Below the pieces are notes generated by a model that ran no database searches, was not told the DNA's origin, and worked only from the letters and a program-made list of their open reading frames with translations. From NCBI GenBank assembly GCA_029879555.1, contig JAOUQB010000004.1, forward strand, positions 1 to 23,055: 23,055 bases of DNA, read 5' to 3'. The translations under genes were made by a program, and so were the position numbers. The stretch is from Nitrospirota bacterium (GTDB taxonomy: Bacteria; Nitrospirota; Nitrospiria; Nitrospirales; UBA8639). Shown one piece after another: positions 8,501 to 15,738 of the stretch. How positions within the stretch are numbered: the stretch's first letter is position 1; every line of letters begins with the position of its first letter.

Positions 8501-10406
8501 AGGCTAATGGCGCGGATTCATAGAGATCTCGGAATTGTTCATCGCTACGCTTCACGGCCTCTTCAGCGGATCGGCGGGCGGTGACATCGGTACCGGAAGC
8601 CACGATTTGGGTGATCCGACCATTCATGTCTCGTACCGGAACATAACAGGCATCTATGATCAGAAACTGGTTTTCTCCCATTCGGGCCGGGGTATCTTCA
8701 CGGACGATTTCTCCTTGGCCTACCCGCTGGATGATGTGGTGGACTTGTTCCTGCACGGTCGGGGAATAGTTCAGCCAATAAGTGTCGATAAAGGATTTGC
8801 CAATCACGTCTTCCCGAGTGAGGCTAGCTATGCTCAGAGGAGCTTGATTGCAATCGATTACGATGCCGTCGACTGTGGCAATACCGATAAAATTGGTCAT
8901 GGCATCCAAAATAGTCCGTAACTGTCGTTCGCTAGATTTCAACGCATCCTCCATCCGTTTCCGGTCGGTCAAATCTCGAGAGATCACGACAATCTCTTCG
9001 ATTTTCTGGTGATCCTCTGTGAGAGGCACGTACGAAACGGACATAAAATGATCTTGGCCGTCCGCGAACGTGAACCATGCTTCATAGTGAACGTCCTCCC
9101 CTTGAAAGCAACGATCCAACATCGGTTTCACCGTTTGAGAGAAGGCCTCTTTCCCTAATAAATCTGCGACGGACATTCCCACGAATTCTTGGCTGGATTT
9201 GTGATGGGCCTTTTCATAGGCCCGATTGACCCGGCGATATCGATAATTTTTCCCCAGGATGGAGATATGATCAGGAGAGGTATCGAACACTCGAGCGGTG
9301 AGGAGGAGGTCGTTTTGAGCCTGTTTCCATTCCGTGATATCTCGTGAGATCTCCACCAACCCGATAATTGTTCCCGTGGAAGTCTTGAGCGGAGATTTTG
9401 TGGTGAAAAAGGTCCTAGAATTTCCCCCAATGGTCACCGTTTCCTCTAATTGGGTGGATTGCCCGTGGGACACAATCTTGGCATCAGATTGTTGTAAAAT
9501 TTTTCCACGGTCCGGTCCGAATGCCTGGATATCATCTAATCCGATGGCGCTTTCCGCTGTGTGTCTCATGACGATAGCGGCAGATTGATTGACCACAAGA
9601 TATTTGCCTGCAGAGTCTTTAGCGAAAATAGCATCGTGGGAGGAATTGAGGATGGCCTCAAGTAAGGCATTCTTCTGTTGAAGCTCGATCTCGGCGGTCT
9701 TTTGCGGTGTGATGTCAATATTAAAATTGACCCCGTAGGCAATATGTCCCTCGAGATCGAATACCGGATACAGACTTCCCGCACGCCAGCCGTGTTCTCC
9801 GTTTTGGTTTTGGTCATGCCACACCATGTTTGTAAACGTCTTTCCCTGAAAAATGCCAGTTATGACGTTCATCGTTTCCGTATGAGTCTCGGGTGTGACG
9901 ATGAGGTCATAACTCGAGGCTCCCACAGCCTCATCCTTGGAATAGCCATAGATCTGTTCCGCGGCCGCATTCCAGGAAAGAACGGTGCCTTCCCGATCGA
10001 ACGAAAAACAGGCGATGGGCAAGGATTCCATGAACTTCTGCATCGTGCAGTCTTGAATCTTGATGGTTTGGGCTTGTGCAAGCTGATGGCGGCCCATGAG
10101 TGCCGCCGTCCAAATGGCAAACAGTGCCAATACCCGATTGAACAGCACCTTCCAGAGTTCGCCCCCGGCTGGCGACGCGAAGAAGGCGATGATGGTTAGT
10201 AACGAACAGACCACGGCGGTTCCGAGCGAGAGATGGGAATTCCGATGCCGGAGGCTTGGCAAGACCGCTGCGATATACAAGACGCCGGTGGCTACACCAA
10301 GCGGGATAAAGAGGTCAATAACAAAAATCCCGCTGGCGATGACTCCGATGGGACTCCACTGATCAAACGACGGGAAACGAGGATGTGATGCGGAAACGGA
10401 ATTCAT
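5514..10406 (-). CDS. Membrane histidine kinase with about ten PAS domains
   Basis: A 1630-residue kinase. Residues about 17-105 form a membrane module of roughly four segments without a large periplasmic loop. Ten consecutive PAS/PAC units of about 125 residues follow; most end in a D(I/L/V)T(D/E) motif (DITPQK, DITEWK, DLTDRK, DVTARR, DITHRK, DVTEWN, DISNIK, DITELK, DITDQK, DITERK). A coiled coil leads to HisKA with His1423 in GVAHEINNPL, then the ATPase domain with LCNLIHNAIDA, DQGEGIP, FEPFFTTK and GMGLGL. It has no receiver of its own. The GTG two residues before the ORF's next Met is possible, but GGTAGGTGG at 10412-10420 fits the ATG at 10404-10406. PAS ligands cannot be read from sequence. 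The receiver gene follows 18 bases downstream. Confidence 0.93.
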   Translation of the reverse strand: MNSVSASHPRFPSFDQWSPIGVIASGIFVIDLFIPLGVATGVLYIAAVLPSLRHRNSHLSLGTAVVCSLLTIIAFFASPAGGELWKVLFNRVLALFAIWTAALMGRHQLAQAQTIKIQDCTMQKFMESLPIACFSFDREGTVLSWNAAAEQIYGYSKDEAVGASSYDLIVTPETHTETMNVITGIFQGKTFTNMVWHDQNQNGEHGWRAGSLYPVFDLEGHIAYGVNFNIDITPQKTAEIELQQKNALLEAILNSSHDAIFAKDSAGKYLVVNQSAAIVMRHTAESAIGLDDIQAFGPDRGKILQQSDAKIVSHGQSTQLEETVTIGGNSRTFFTTKSPLKTSTGTIIGLVEISRDITEWKQAQNDLLLTARVFDTSPDHISILGKNYRYRRVNRAYEKAHHKSSQEFVGMSVADLLGKEAFSQTVKPMLDRCFQGEDVHYEAWFTFADGQDHFMSVSYVPLTEDHQKIEEIVVISRDLTDRKRMEDALKSSERQLRTILDAMTNFIGIATVDGIVIDCNQAPLSIASLTREDVIGKSFIDTYWLNYSPTVQEQVHHIIQRVGQGEIVREDTPARMGENQFLIIDACYVPVRDMNGRITQIVASGTDVTARRSAEEAVKRSDEQFRDLYESAPLAYFSAALDGTITRVNARTCELLGYSREELIGTSVLSLYASSNHGYGKAVELQQQIQSGKAIHDEELEMRRKDGRHIWISLTVRLIFDESGQIVERRGMGQDITHRKTIEMELRASEHRFRMLIETAGSIIIGLTPDGWIVEWNREAERLYGKSREEVLDKNYFELFITDSERAHILADIKRVLTGEPTRDYQHPVLDVNDKLQDILWNVDRLLDENHQPYGVICIGRDVTEWNRTQAELQKWATIYQHTQWGVAVGNANSYTLDMVNEAYARMHGYTVQELQGQPISHVFAPEFRSKLSAMIQLIHERGFHSFESLHIRKDGTTFPALLTVSTVKNTAGVVLYRVANVIDISNIKQAEQALLESQQIYQDLVQTIDGIVWECEFPSMQVTFVSQYAEQLLGYSLQQWHDDPLFILNMIHPEDRQNIAVHCRAATLRKDNHVIEYRVLHANGTIFWVKDHVTVVIDNDRPVKLRGVIFDITELKKTEQQLRENEIFTNSILENLPNMVFVKNAENLQFVRINQAGENLLGYDRQALVGKHDFDFFPENEAEFFYKNDQFVLNSRKLIDIPEEFIHTKDGQVRILHTKKLPICDEAGKPQFLLGISEDITDQKRIQEELRTTESTLKSFFDSAPMMMGVVEVTSDDIHHLSDNQATAVFFGQPNGGTTGKWYSQLGLPQEVMKIWIEHYQLSLKTHQPISFEYAHPLVKEIRWVAATVTPVLFKGSAHPRCAYIAQDITERKTMEEQVRSHAVELEKEVETRAERIQELEQRRMQVEKLAALAQIAAGVAHEINNPLASISQSLVLLKRAIPSDHPHFRYMAKAEDCIERIATITKHLYQLYRPSSPTPIPIDIGHCIQTASEIMEERAERHQVSIHVLPHARPIITHGSQGELIQVLCNLIHNAIDASRPGSTIKVSVANGSETLSICVADQGEGIPSETLPHIFEPFFTTKQGEEEGGMGLGLSISHSLVESMGGILDFESEIGHGTTFRITLPLT

Positions 10407-10442
10407 CGTGTCCACCTACCTGGTTGAGATTAGGACGACAGA

Positions 10443-10459
10443 TTCACCGCCTCGGTGAA
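10443..10459. promoter_or_regulatory. Perfect 7-bp dyad upstream of the ten-PAS kinase
   Basis: TTCACCG and CGGTGAA arms are separated by CCT. The dyad is centred about 45 bases before the kinase start, in the 154-base gap after the REC-HD-GYP gene. On the minus strand it is preceded, not followed, by a T-run, so it is not a usual terminator for the minus-strand genes. It may be an operator or an RNA hairpin. Confidence 0.35.
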
Positions 10460-10560
10460 AAATGGAATGGTAAAGAGTGTAGCCCATGGAGCAAGGTTCG
10501 AGAAAGGCAGGGATCTGCCAGATAGGGATCTGAGAACTGGGGGCTGGAGGTGGAAAGGGC

Positions 10561-11664
10561 TTAGGCTAAATAACTGGCTTCGACAAGATTGAACTGAGGG
10601 GCGGCGATATCGGCATGGGTCCGTTGAATGTCCATGACAACTGGGAGAAGTTCATCGAACATTTCGAGTAATCGTGGGTCAAACTGAATGCCTGAAAGGG
10701 CGCGGAGTTCTTTCAGGACTTTCTCTAGCGGCCAGGGTTCTTTGTAACACCGTTTGGAAGAGAGGGCGTCAAAGACATCGGCAATCGCACAAATACGCCC
10801 GACCAATGGAATATCTTCACCCGCTAATCGATTGGGATATCCTGACCCATCCCATCGTTCGTGATGGGTGAGGGCGATGGTTTCACCCATCTGTAGGACC
10901 GGAGACTGACTATTCGATAGGAGTTGGGCACCGATGACGGTATGTTGTTTCATGATTTCCCATTCGTCCGCATCGAGCTTGCCGGGTTTCAGAAGGATTT
11001 TATCCGGGATGCCGAGTTTCCCCACGTCGTGCATGGGGGTGGCATGGAATAGGATGTCGCAGTCTTCTTCGTTCATCCCGCAGGCGCGCCCCAGGACGAG
11101 GGCAAAATGACTCATCCGGACGATATGACTGCCCGTCTCATTGTCGCGATGTTCAGCGGCTTGTGCTAATCGATGGACAATCTCTAATTGTGTTTCTTTG
11201 AGCTGTTGCGTCCGAAGTCGAACGGTTTCTTCTAGCGTTTCTTTTTGGAATAAGATGGTGCGGTTGAGCAGGCTGGCTTCCAAAAGATTGCGAATGCGCA
11301 TCAGCACTTCGATCTTATCGAAGGGTTTATGCAGAAAGTCCTTCGCTCCTGATTCGAGGGCGCGCAACCGTGTTTCCCGATCCTCTTCTGAGGTGAGGAC
11401 TAAAATAGGGAGATAGGCATCTTTCTGAATAATTTTCAATTGCCCCATGACTTGGAATCCATTGATCTGGGGCATGCGGATATCTAAGCAAATGAGGTCG
11501 GGCTTGAGCTCTTTGACAAGTGTGCCCACCTGTGTGGGGTCTTGAGTGGAATGAACTTTGGTATAGCCCGCGTTTTGTAAAATGCTCTCCAGGAGCAAGA
11601 TGTTGGTCATTTGATCGTCCACGATGAGGATCGTGGCGTTTTGACATTGTTGTTGTGAAATCAT
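10561..11664 (-). CDS. RpfG-type response regulator, REC-HD-GYP
   Basis: A 367-residue cytosolic protein. The receiver domain has IVDDQ near residue 14, Asp61 in LICLDIRMP, LVLTSEE and FLHKPF. A short coiled coil leads to an HD-GYP domain with complete motifs: EHRDNETGSHI, His212-Asp213 in MHDVGKLGIPD, KQHTVIGA, HHERWDGSGYP (267-277) and DVFDALSSKRCYK. Family knowledge says such proteins hydrolyse c-di-GMP when the receiver is phosphorylated, often by an RpfC-like hybrid kinase with an Hpt domain. Two Hpt-ending hybrid kinases lie upstream on the same strand, the nearest ending 398 bases before this start. There is no good ribosome site before the ATG at 11662-11664. In contrast to the other HD-GYP protein, nothing in the active site is missing. 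Confidence 0.93.
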   Translation of the reverse strand: MISQQQCQNATILIVDDQMTNILLLESILQNAGYTKVHSTQDPTQVGTLVKELKPDLICLDIRMPQINGFQVMGQLKIIQKDAYLPILVLTSEEDRETRLRALESGAKDFLHKPFDKIEVLMRIRNLLEASLLNRTILFQKETLEETVRLRTQQLKETQLEIVHRLAQAAEHRDNETGSHIVRMSHFALVLGRACGMNEEDCDILFHATPMHDVGKLGIPDKILLKPGKLDADEWEIMKQHTVIGAQLLSNSQSPVLQMGETIALTHHERWDGSGYPNRLAGEDIPLVGRICAIADVFDALSSKRCYKEPWPLEKVLKELRALSGIQFDPRLLEMFDELLPVVMDIQRTHADIAAPQFNLVEASYLA

Positions 11665-12062
11665 GTGAATTGTTTGTGAGAAACGAGATTAGTCTTTTGG
11701 GTGTCTCATGAATTGTTCCGAATTCTTTTCATTCAGGCTGCTCAATTGTTTTAATAGTCCTGGATGACGCTCATCGGCTACTGGAGATGATGGTTTGTGC
11801 ATCCTGATTCATTTTCGGATGACGCGCTAGAAACTTGACGACAGATACCGAATATTCTTGATGCACGCGGCTGGCACTTATGTGTTGTATGAAGACGCTG
11901 ACAAATGGCGACAGTTGGTGAGAAGGGAGAAGTGTGAAGAGAGAAATGGGAAGGGAAACGTTAGGAGTATCAGGATATTTCACTCCGTACGTTTTTCCTT
12001 CCCCTGTGGAGGTAAGCAAGGTGCTAAGCGGTTTTTGCTGTGTGAATTGTCAAGCGAAATTT
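11665..12062. other. 398-base intergenic region
   Basis: This gap separates the CHASE8 hybrid kinase from the REC-HD-GYP gene. It contains a heptad palindrome (11917-12004) near the kinase stop. The remainder, 11665-11916, holds no convincing gene: the only sizeable open frames have weak starts and no family features. It could carry the promoter of the REC-HD-GYP gene, but I could not identify convincing -35/-10 boxes. Confidence 0.6.
11917..12004. repeat. Degenerate heptad array with hairpin, 3' of hybrid kinase
   Basis: Eight heptads run in phase from 11917 to 11972 (GGTGAGA, AGGGAGA, AGTGTGA, AGAGAGA, AATGGGA, AGGGAAA, CGTTAGG, AGTATCA). The last part (11948-11968) pairs imperfectly with 11982-12004, which begins ACTCCGTACG and ends TTCCTTCCCC, giving a hairpin with a loop of about 13 bases. 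It lies 58 bases past the stop of the CHASE8 kinase. It is related to, but more degenerate than, the CGTRAGG copies elsewhere, and resembles the 218-349 element. Confidence 0.55.
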
Positions 12063-15000
12063 CTAGCGGTGAGGCGACCGGATTGCGTCCAGGCATGCGT
12101 GGATGTCGGCCATGGATTTTTCTAGGGTGGCCATCGTTTGCTGAGCATTCGGCAGTCTACCTTCTCGGTTGACGTCCTCGAGGGTGAGGGCAACATCGCG
12201 AAGAGATAAGGCGCCGACATTGGCGCAAATGCCTTTCAGCCCATGGGCGGCTTCGCCTAACGCGTCGTGATCATGCTGGTCCAGGGCTTTCTCAATGGCG
12301 TGAATACAATTGGTGGCATCGGTGATGAATTGTTCGGCCATTTTGTTCACAAATTCAAATCCCCCCAACTCTTGCCATTCTTGGAATATGGCTGAATCGA
12401 TAGGAGACGATGCGGGCCGATCATCATCGGACGCCATCGGTGAGGCGATGGAAGAATTTTCCTCATACATGGGTTCAGGCCGTTCATATTCATCTGGAAG
12501 ATTGTGGGTATCGCTCATGGAAGGATGATGGGGAAGAGGTTCTTCCTCCAGGATAGGGAGTAACCGTTCAAGCACGCGTGACAATTCCTCCGGGCGAATC
12601 GGTTTTGAGAGATAGTCGTCCATGCCGGCAGCTAAACATCTTTCTCGATCCCCAGGCATCGCATTGGCCGTCAACGCCACAATCGGCACCCGCAGCGCGT
12701 CGTAAGGCGTAAGGGGTAAAGCGTCAGGTGATTGTGTGTTGCGTGTTTCGTCTTTTTCGCCTAACGCCTTATGCTTTACGGTTTCGGCTTCCCGAATCTT
12801 CCTGGTGGCTTCAAAACCGTCCATTTCGGGCATTTGGCAATCCATGAGTACCAGGGCATAACTTCCCGTCGATACAGCCTGAACGGCTTCCTGTCCGTTA
12901 CTCACCACCTCGGATCCATATCCCAATCGTTCGAGGAGCAAGACGATCAATTGCTGGTTAATGGCATGATCATCGGCCACCAGGATTTTTTCTCGAGAGA
13001 GTCGTTGTGATTCCTTGACGGAGTGTCGAGTGACCAACGGACGGGGTGTATGAGGCTCGTCGACTACACAATACCCCATGAGGGTAGCCAGCGCATCATG
13101 CAATTGAATCTTCCGAAGGGGTTTGGTGAGGTATCCCCCAAATCCGGCTTGGTGTGCGGTTGCTGCTTCGCCCCGTTGTCCGAGGGAAGTGAGGAGGAGG
13201 AGTTTGGTTTGAGCGAAGTCGGTTTCGGCACGAATGCGTTGGCCTAACTGAATGCCGTCGAGATCCGGCATGCTGCGGTCAAGAATGGCAAGATCAAAGG
13301 GATGCCCTGACGCGCGGGCTTCTTGAAGAATGGGAAGACAGTGGTGAGGGTTAGAGGTGGTCGTGACTTCCATGCCCCACGTGGTGGCCGCCGATTCCAG
13401 TAGGAATAAATTCGTTGGATTGTCGTCGACACAGAGCACGCGTAACCCTTGCAGGTCTGGTCGAGCCACCCATTCGGTTGGAGTGGCGGAAGAGGCCACT
13501 TCCAATTTGATTGAAAACCAAAACAGACTCCAGGCTCCCTGTTGACTTTCTACGCCTATGGAGCCCTCCATGTGTTCTACTAATTGTTTACAAATAGCCA
13601 ATCCCAACCCTGTGCCTCCATATTTTCTGGTTGTGGAGCTGTCGGCTTGGGAAAAGGACTGGAAGAGTTTGGGCTTGATGTCTGGAGGAATGCCGATTCC
13701 GGTATCCCAGACGTGAAATTGCAGTTCCACTTGGGAGTCGGAGGCCCCCATAAAGAGAACCTGAACACTGACCTCACCTTGGTTGGTAAATTTTATCGCG
13801 TTCCCGACTAAATTTAAAAGAATTTGACGAATGCGCCCAGGATCACCTTTTAATCTCGTTGGGACGTCGGGAAAGACCAATCCGGTTAACTCGACGTGTT
13901 TCTGCGAGGCTCGTTCGGCCAGCACATCTAACGTGTCTTCTAGGATATTGGGCACATTGAATTCAATGGATTCCAATTCTAACTTTCCGGCCTCCATTTT
14001 TGAAAAATCGAGGATATCATTGAGCAACGTTAACAAGGCCTCGGCTGACGTGCGCACGGTACTGGCGAGATAGTGTTGCTTGGAGGATAGCGGCGTTTCC
14101 AATAAGAGTGCCGTCATGCCGATGACGCCGTTCATCGGGGTGCGGATTTCATGACTCATGGTGGCGAGAAATTCGGCTTTGGCTCTGGCTGCTTGCAAGG
14201 CCGCGTCCCGGGAAATTTCCAGCTCTTCGTTTTTGGTTTGGAGATTCTTCGCCAAATCTTCAGTTCGTTTGGCCATGCTATTTCGTTGAAGAATTTCACT
14301 CTCCAATCGGGCATTGGCTTCTGAGAGGGCTCCTGTACGTTCCTCTACTAGCGTCGAAAGATGGCGGCGATGCTGTTCCAATTCTTGGTCCCGATCCTGA
14401 ATATCTTGCACCATGGCGTTGAACCCATCGATCAGGTTTCCTATTTCATCAGAGGTGGTGTTATTGGCACGCAAGGAATAGTCCTGTTCTTGAGAAATTT
14501 TTGTGGTCACACCCGTGAGATGAACCAATGGATCCAAAATCGATTTTTGGAGACGGGCCGAGATAGAGAGCGCCAACAGGCTGGAGAGAATCATCGCGAC
14601 CACGGCGATGGGGAGAAAGTCCTGAAACCGTTGATAGACCGGTTGCAAATTCGAAAGAAGATACATCGTTCCCACATGGTCATTGTTGAGATGGATCTTT
14701 CGATAGATTGCTATGGACTCCCAGGATAATTGGGCCTGGGTCTGATCAAACGAGTTGACGAAATCGGGAGGTGGCCCAGGCAGATATTGAGCGAGGATCT
14801 CACCAGTTGGAGTAAACATGACGGCTTGCAAAATATTGGATTGGTGTTGGAATCCCGAGAGAATTTCCTGCGCAGCCACTTCATCCTTAAACACGAATGC
14901 GGCTGAACTGTTATTGCCGATGAACCCGGCTTGTTCAGTGAGTCGCTCGACAAGGGATTCTCGAATGTTGAAGAGATCATTAAACAGCAAGGCGGAGCAC

Positions 15001-15110
15001 GCAAACAGAATGCTTAAGGCAGACGTGAGGCCTAAGAGTAAGAGAAATTTTCTCTTGAGGGGCATGGCGTGAAACACCCCAAAGGTTTTGTGTCGGACTA
15101 TTGTGTTCAT
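12063..15110 (-). CDS. CHASE8 hybrid histidine kinase, REC-REC-Hpt
   Basis: A 1015-residue inner-membrane sensor. TM1 is at 21-43; a periplasmic CHASE8-like domain at 45-163 (IGNNSSAAFVFKDEVAAQEIL is the family hallmark region); TM2 at 165-186; then HAMP and a coiled coil. HisKA has His320 in MSHEIRTPMNG and the ATPase has NLVGNAIKF, DTGIGIPP and GGTGLGLAI. Two receivers follow, with Asp611 (LDRSMPDLDG) and Asp757 (LMDCQMPEMDG), and an Hpt domain with His956 (AAHGLKGIC). CHASE8 is the periplasmic sensor also found in the cyclase YfiN. The start overlaps the YfiR stop as ATGA, so the two are translationally coupled. About 28 residues (777-804) in the second receiver are encoded by a heptad palindrome. 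Confidence 0.94.
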   Translation of the reverse strand: MNTIVRHKTFGVFHAMPLKRKFLLLLGLTSALSILFACSALLFNDLFNIRESLVERLTEQAGFIGNNSSAAFVFKDEVAAQEILSGFQHQSNILQAVMFTPTGEILAQYLPGPPPDFVNSFDQTQAQLSWESIAIYRKIHLNNDHVGTMYLLSNLQPVYQRFQDFLPIAVVAMILSSLLALSISARLQKSILDPLVHLTGVTTKISQEQDYSLRANNTTSDEIGNLIDGFNAMVQDIQDRDQELEQHRRHLSTLVEERTGALSEANARLESEILQRNSMAKRTEDLAKNLQTKNEELEISRDAALQAARAKAEFLATMSHEIRTPMNGVIGMTALLLETPLSSKQHYLASTVRTSAEALLTLLNDILDFSKMEAGKLELESIEFNVPNILEDTLDVLAERASQKHVELTGLVFPDVPTRLKGDPGRIRQILLNLVGNAIKFTNQGEVSVQVLFMGASDSQVELQFHVWDTGIGIPPDIKPKLFQSFSQADSSTTRKYGGTGLGLAICKQLVEHMEGSIGVESQQGAWSLFWFSIKLEVASSATPTEWVARPDLQGLRVLCVDDNPTNLFLLESAATTWGMEVTTTSNPHHCLPILQEARASGHPFDLAILDRSMPDLDGIQLGQRIRAETDFAQTKLLLLTSLGQRGEAATAHQAGFGGYLTKPLRKIQLHDALATLMGYCVVDEPHTPRPLVTRHSVKESQRLSREKILVADDHAINQQLIVLLLERLGYGSEVVSNGQEAVQAVSTGSYALVLMDCQMPEMDGFEATRKIREAETVKHKALGEKDETRNTQSPDALPLTPYDALRVPIVALTANAMPGDRERCLAAGMDDYLSKPIRPEELSRVLERLLPILEEEPLPHHPSMSDTHNLPDEYERPEPMYEENSSIASPMASDDDRPASSPIDSAIFQEWQELGGFEFVNKMAEQFITDATNCIHAIEKALDQHDHDALGEAAHGLKGICANVGALSLRDVALTLEDVNREGRLPNAQQTMATLEKSMADIHACLDAIRSPHR
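12701..12780. repeat. Heptad palindrome inside the CHASE8 kinase gene
   Basis: The left arm from 12701 consists of units CGTAAGG, CGTAAGG, GGTAAAG, CGTCAGG. The right arm, 12758-12780, is the complement of this type (CGCCTAA, CGCCTTA, TGCTTTA, CG); 18 of 23 positions pair, with a 34-base centre. It is read through without disturbing the frame and encodes VKHKALG in one arm and PDALPLTP in the other. It lies between helix 3 (TRKIREAE) and strand 4 (VPIVALTA) of the second receiver. Confidence 0.85.
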
Positions 15111-15658
15111 GGCCTGTAGATTTTGGCTAATCGAAGCAATTTGGAGCTGACTTTTAATTGTGTTTGGTTGACGGCATCGGTGTTCACGGCAAACTGAACT
15201 TTCTGATCATCAAGAAAAAATTGGACCATGCCACCCTGTTTCATGAATTCAAGGGTTTCCCCCACGGTGAGGACGTCCCCTTTCGCGACATGAGGTCGAA
15301 GGGCATGTATCTGCGACGAGTCCGACGCCGGGAGATACAGCACATGGCAGTGTTGAAGGTTGGATGTGGGAGGATTCCGAAGAATCTCAAACGGATGATC
15401 GCGTACAGACTTTTTCGACAAGGTGGCATCTAAGGTGGGGCCAAAGGGATCTTGGCCCATGACGCAAATTCGAAGGTGTCCGTTGGTTGCGGTGAAGGTC
15501 GAGTGAGGCCAATCCACAAAATTGGCAAAGTGATAAAAGAAGGCCGCTTTGACTTGGTATTCTCCTGCCGTCTCTGCTCGATTCAGGCTTGGTTGGCCGA
15601 TGAGACCGACAACGATCAATAGGAACACCCCAAGAAATCGAATAACAACGGTTGGCAT
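15107..15658 (-). CDS. YfiR-like periplasmic protein (DUF4154)
   Basis: A 183-residue exported protein with a signal peptide (hydrophobic FLGVFLLIVVGLIG, cleavage probably near residues 22-30). The mature part starts with the family's hallmark EYQVKAAFFYHFANFVDWP. Later blocks match the family too: LRICVMGQDPFGP, CHVLYLP, VLTVGETLEFMKQGGMVQFF, then KVSSKLLRLAKIYR. In Pseudomonas, YfiR is the periplasmic repressor of the CHASE8 cyclase YfiN. Here the next gene, overlapping by 4 bases, is a CHASE8 histidine kinase, so YfiR probably restrains the kinase instead; this is inference. The ATG at 15656-15658 lacks a clear ribosome site. The TonB receptor gene ends 80 bases upstream, and the three look like one operon. 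Confidence 0.9.
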   Translation of the reverse strand: MPTVVIRFLGVFLLIVVGLIGQPSLNRAETAGEYQVKAAFFYHFANFVDWPHSTFTATNGHLRICVMGQDPFGPTLDATLSKKSVRDHPFEILRNPPTSNLQHCHVLYLPASDSSQIHALRPHVAKGDVLTVGETLEFMKQGGMVQFFLDDQKVQFAVNTDAVNQTQLKVSSKLLRLAKIYRP

Positions 15659-15738
15659 AATCTATTGATCCAACGGTGACAACTCTGACAAATCCTGGCC
15701 CTGTGGTTGAGGGAACCCGCAATGAACAGAGAGGTGCA

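Noticed and set aside
9678..10199. A 173-codon open frame antisense to the N-terminal PAS region of the large kinase
   Set aside because: Opposite a clear PAS and membrane coding frame, with no recognisable domain.
11771..12019. An 82-codon minus-strand frame in the gap after the CHASE8 kinase
   Set aside because: It reads through the heptad hairpin, has no ribosome site or domain and looks like chance coding in an intergenic region.
12701..12780. Assembly error or frameshifting insertion in the kinase gene
   Set aside because: The frame is kept across the repeat, the downstream receiver motifs (VPIVALTA, DDYLSKPI) and Hpt domain are intact, and the paralogue shows the same arrangement.
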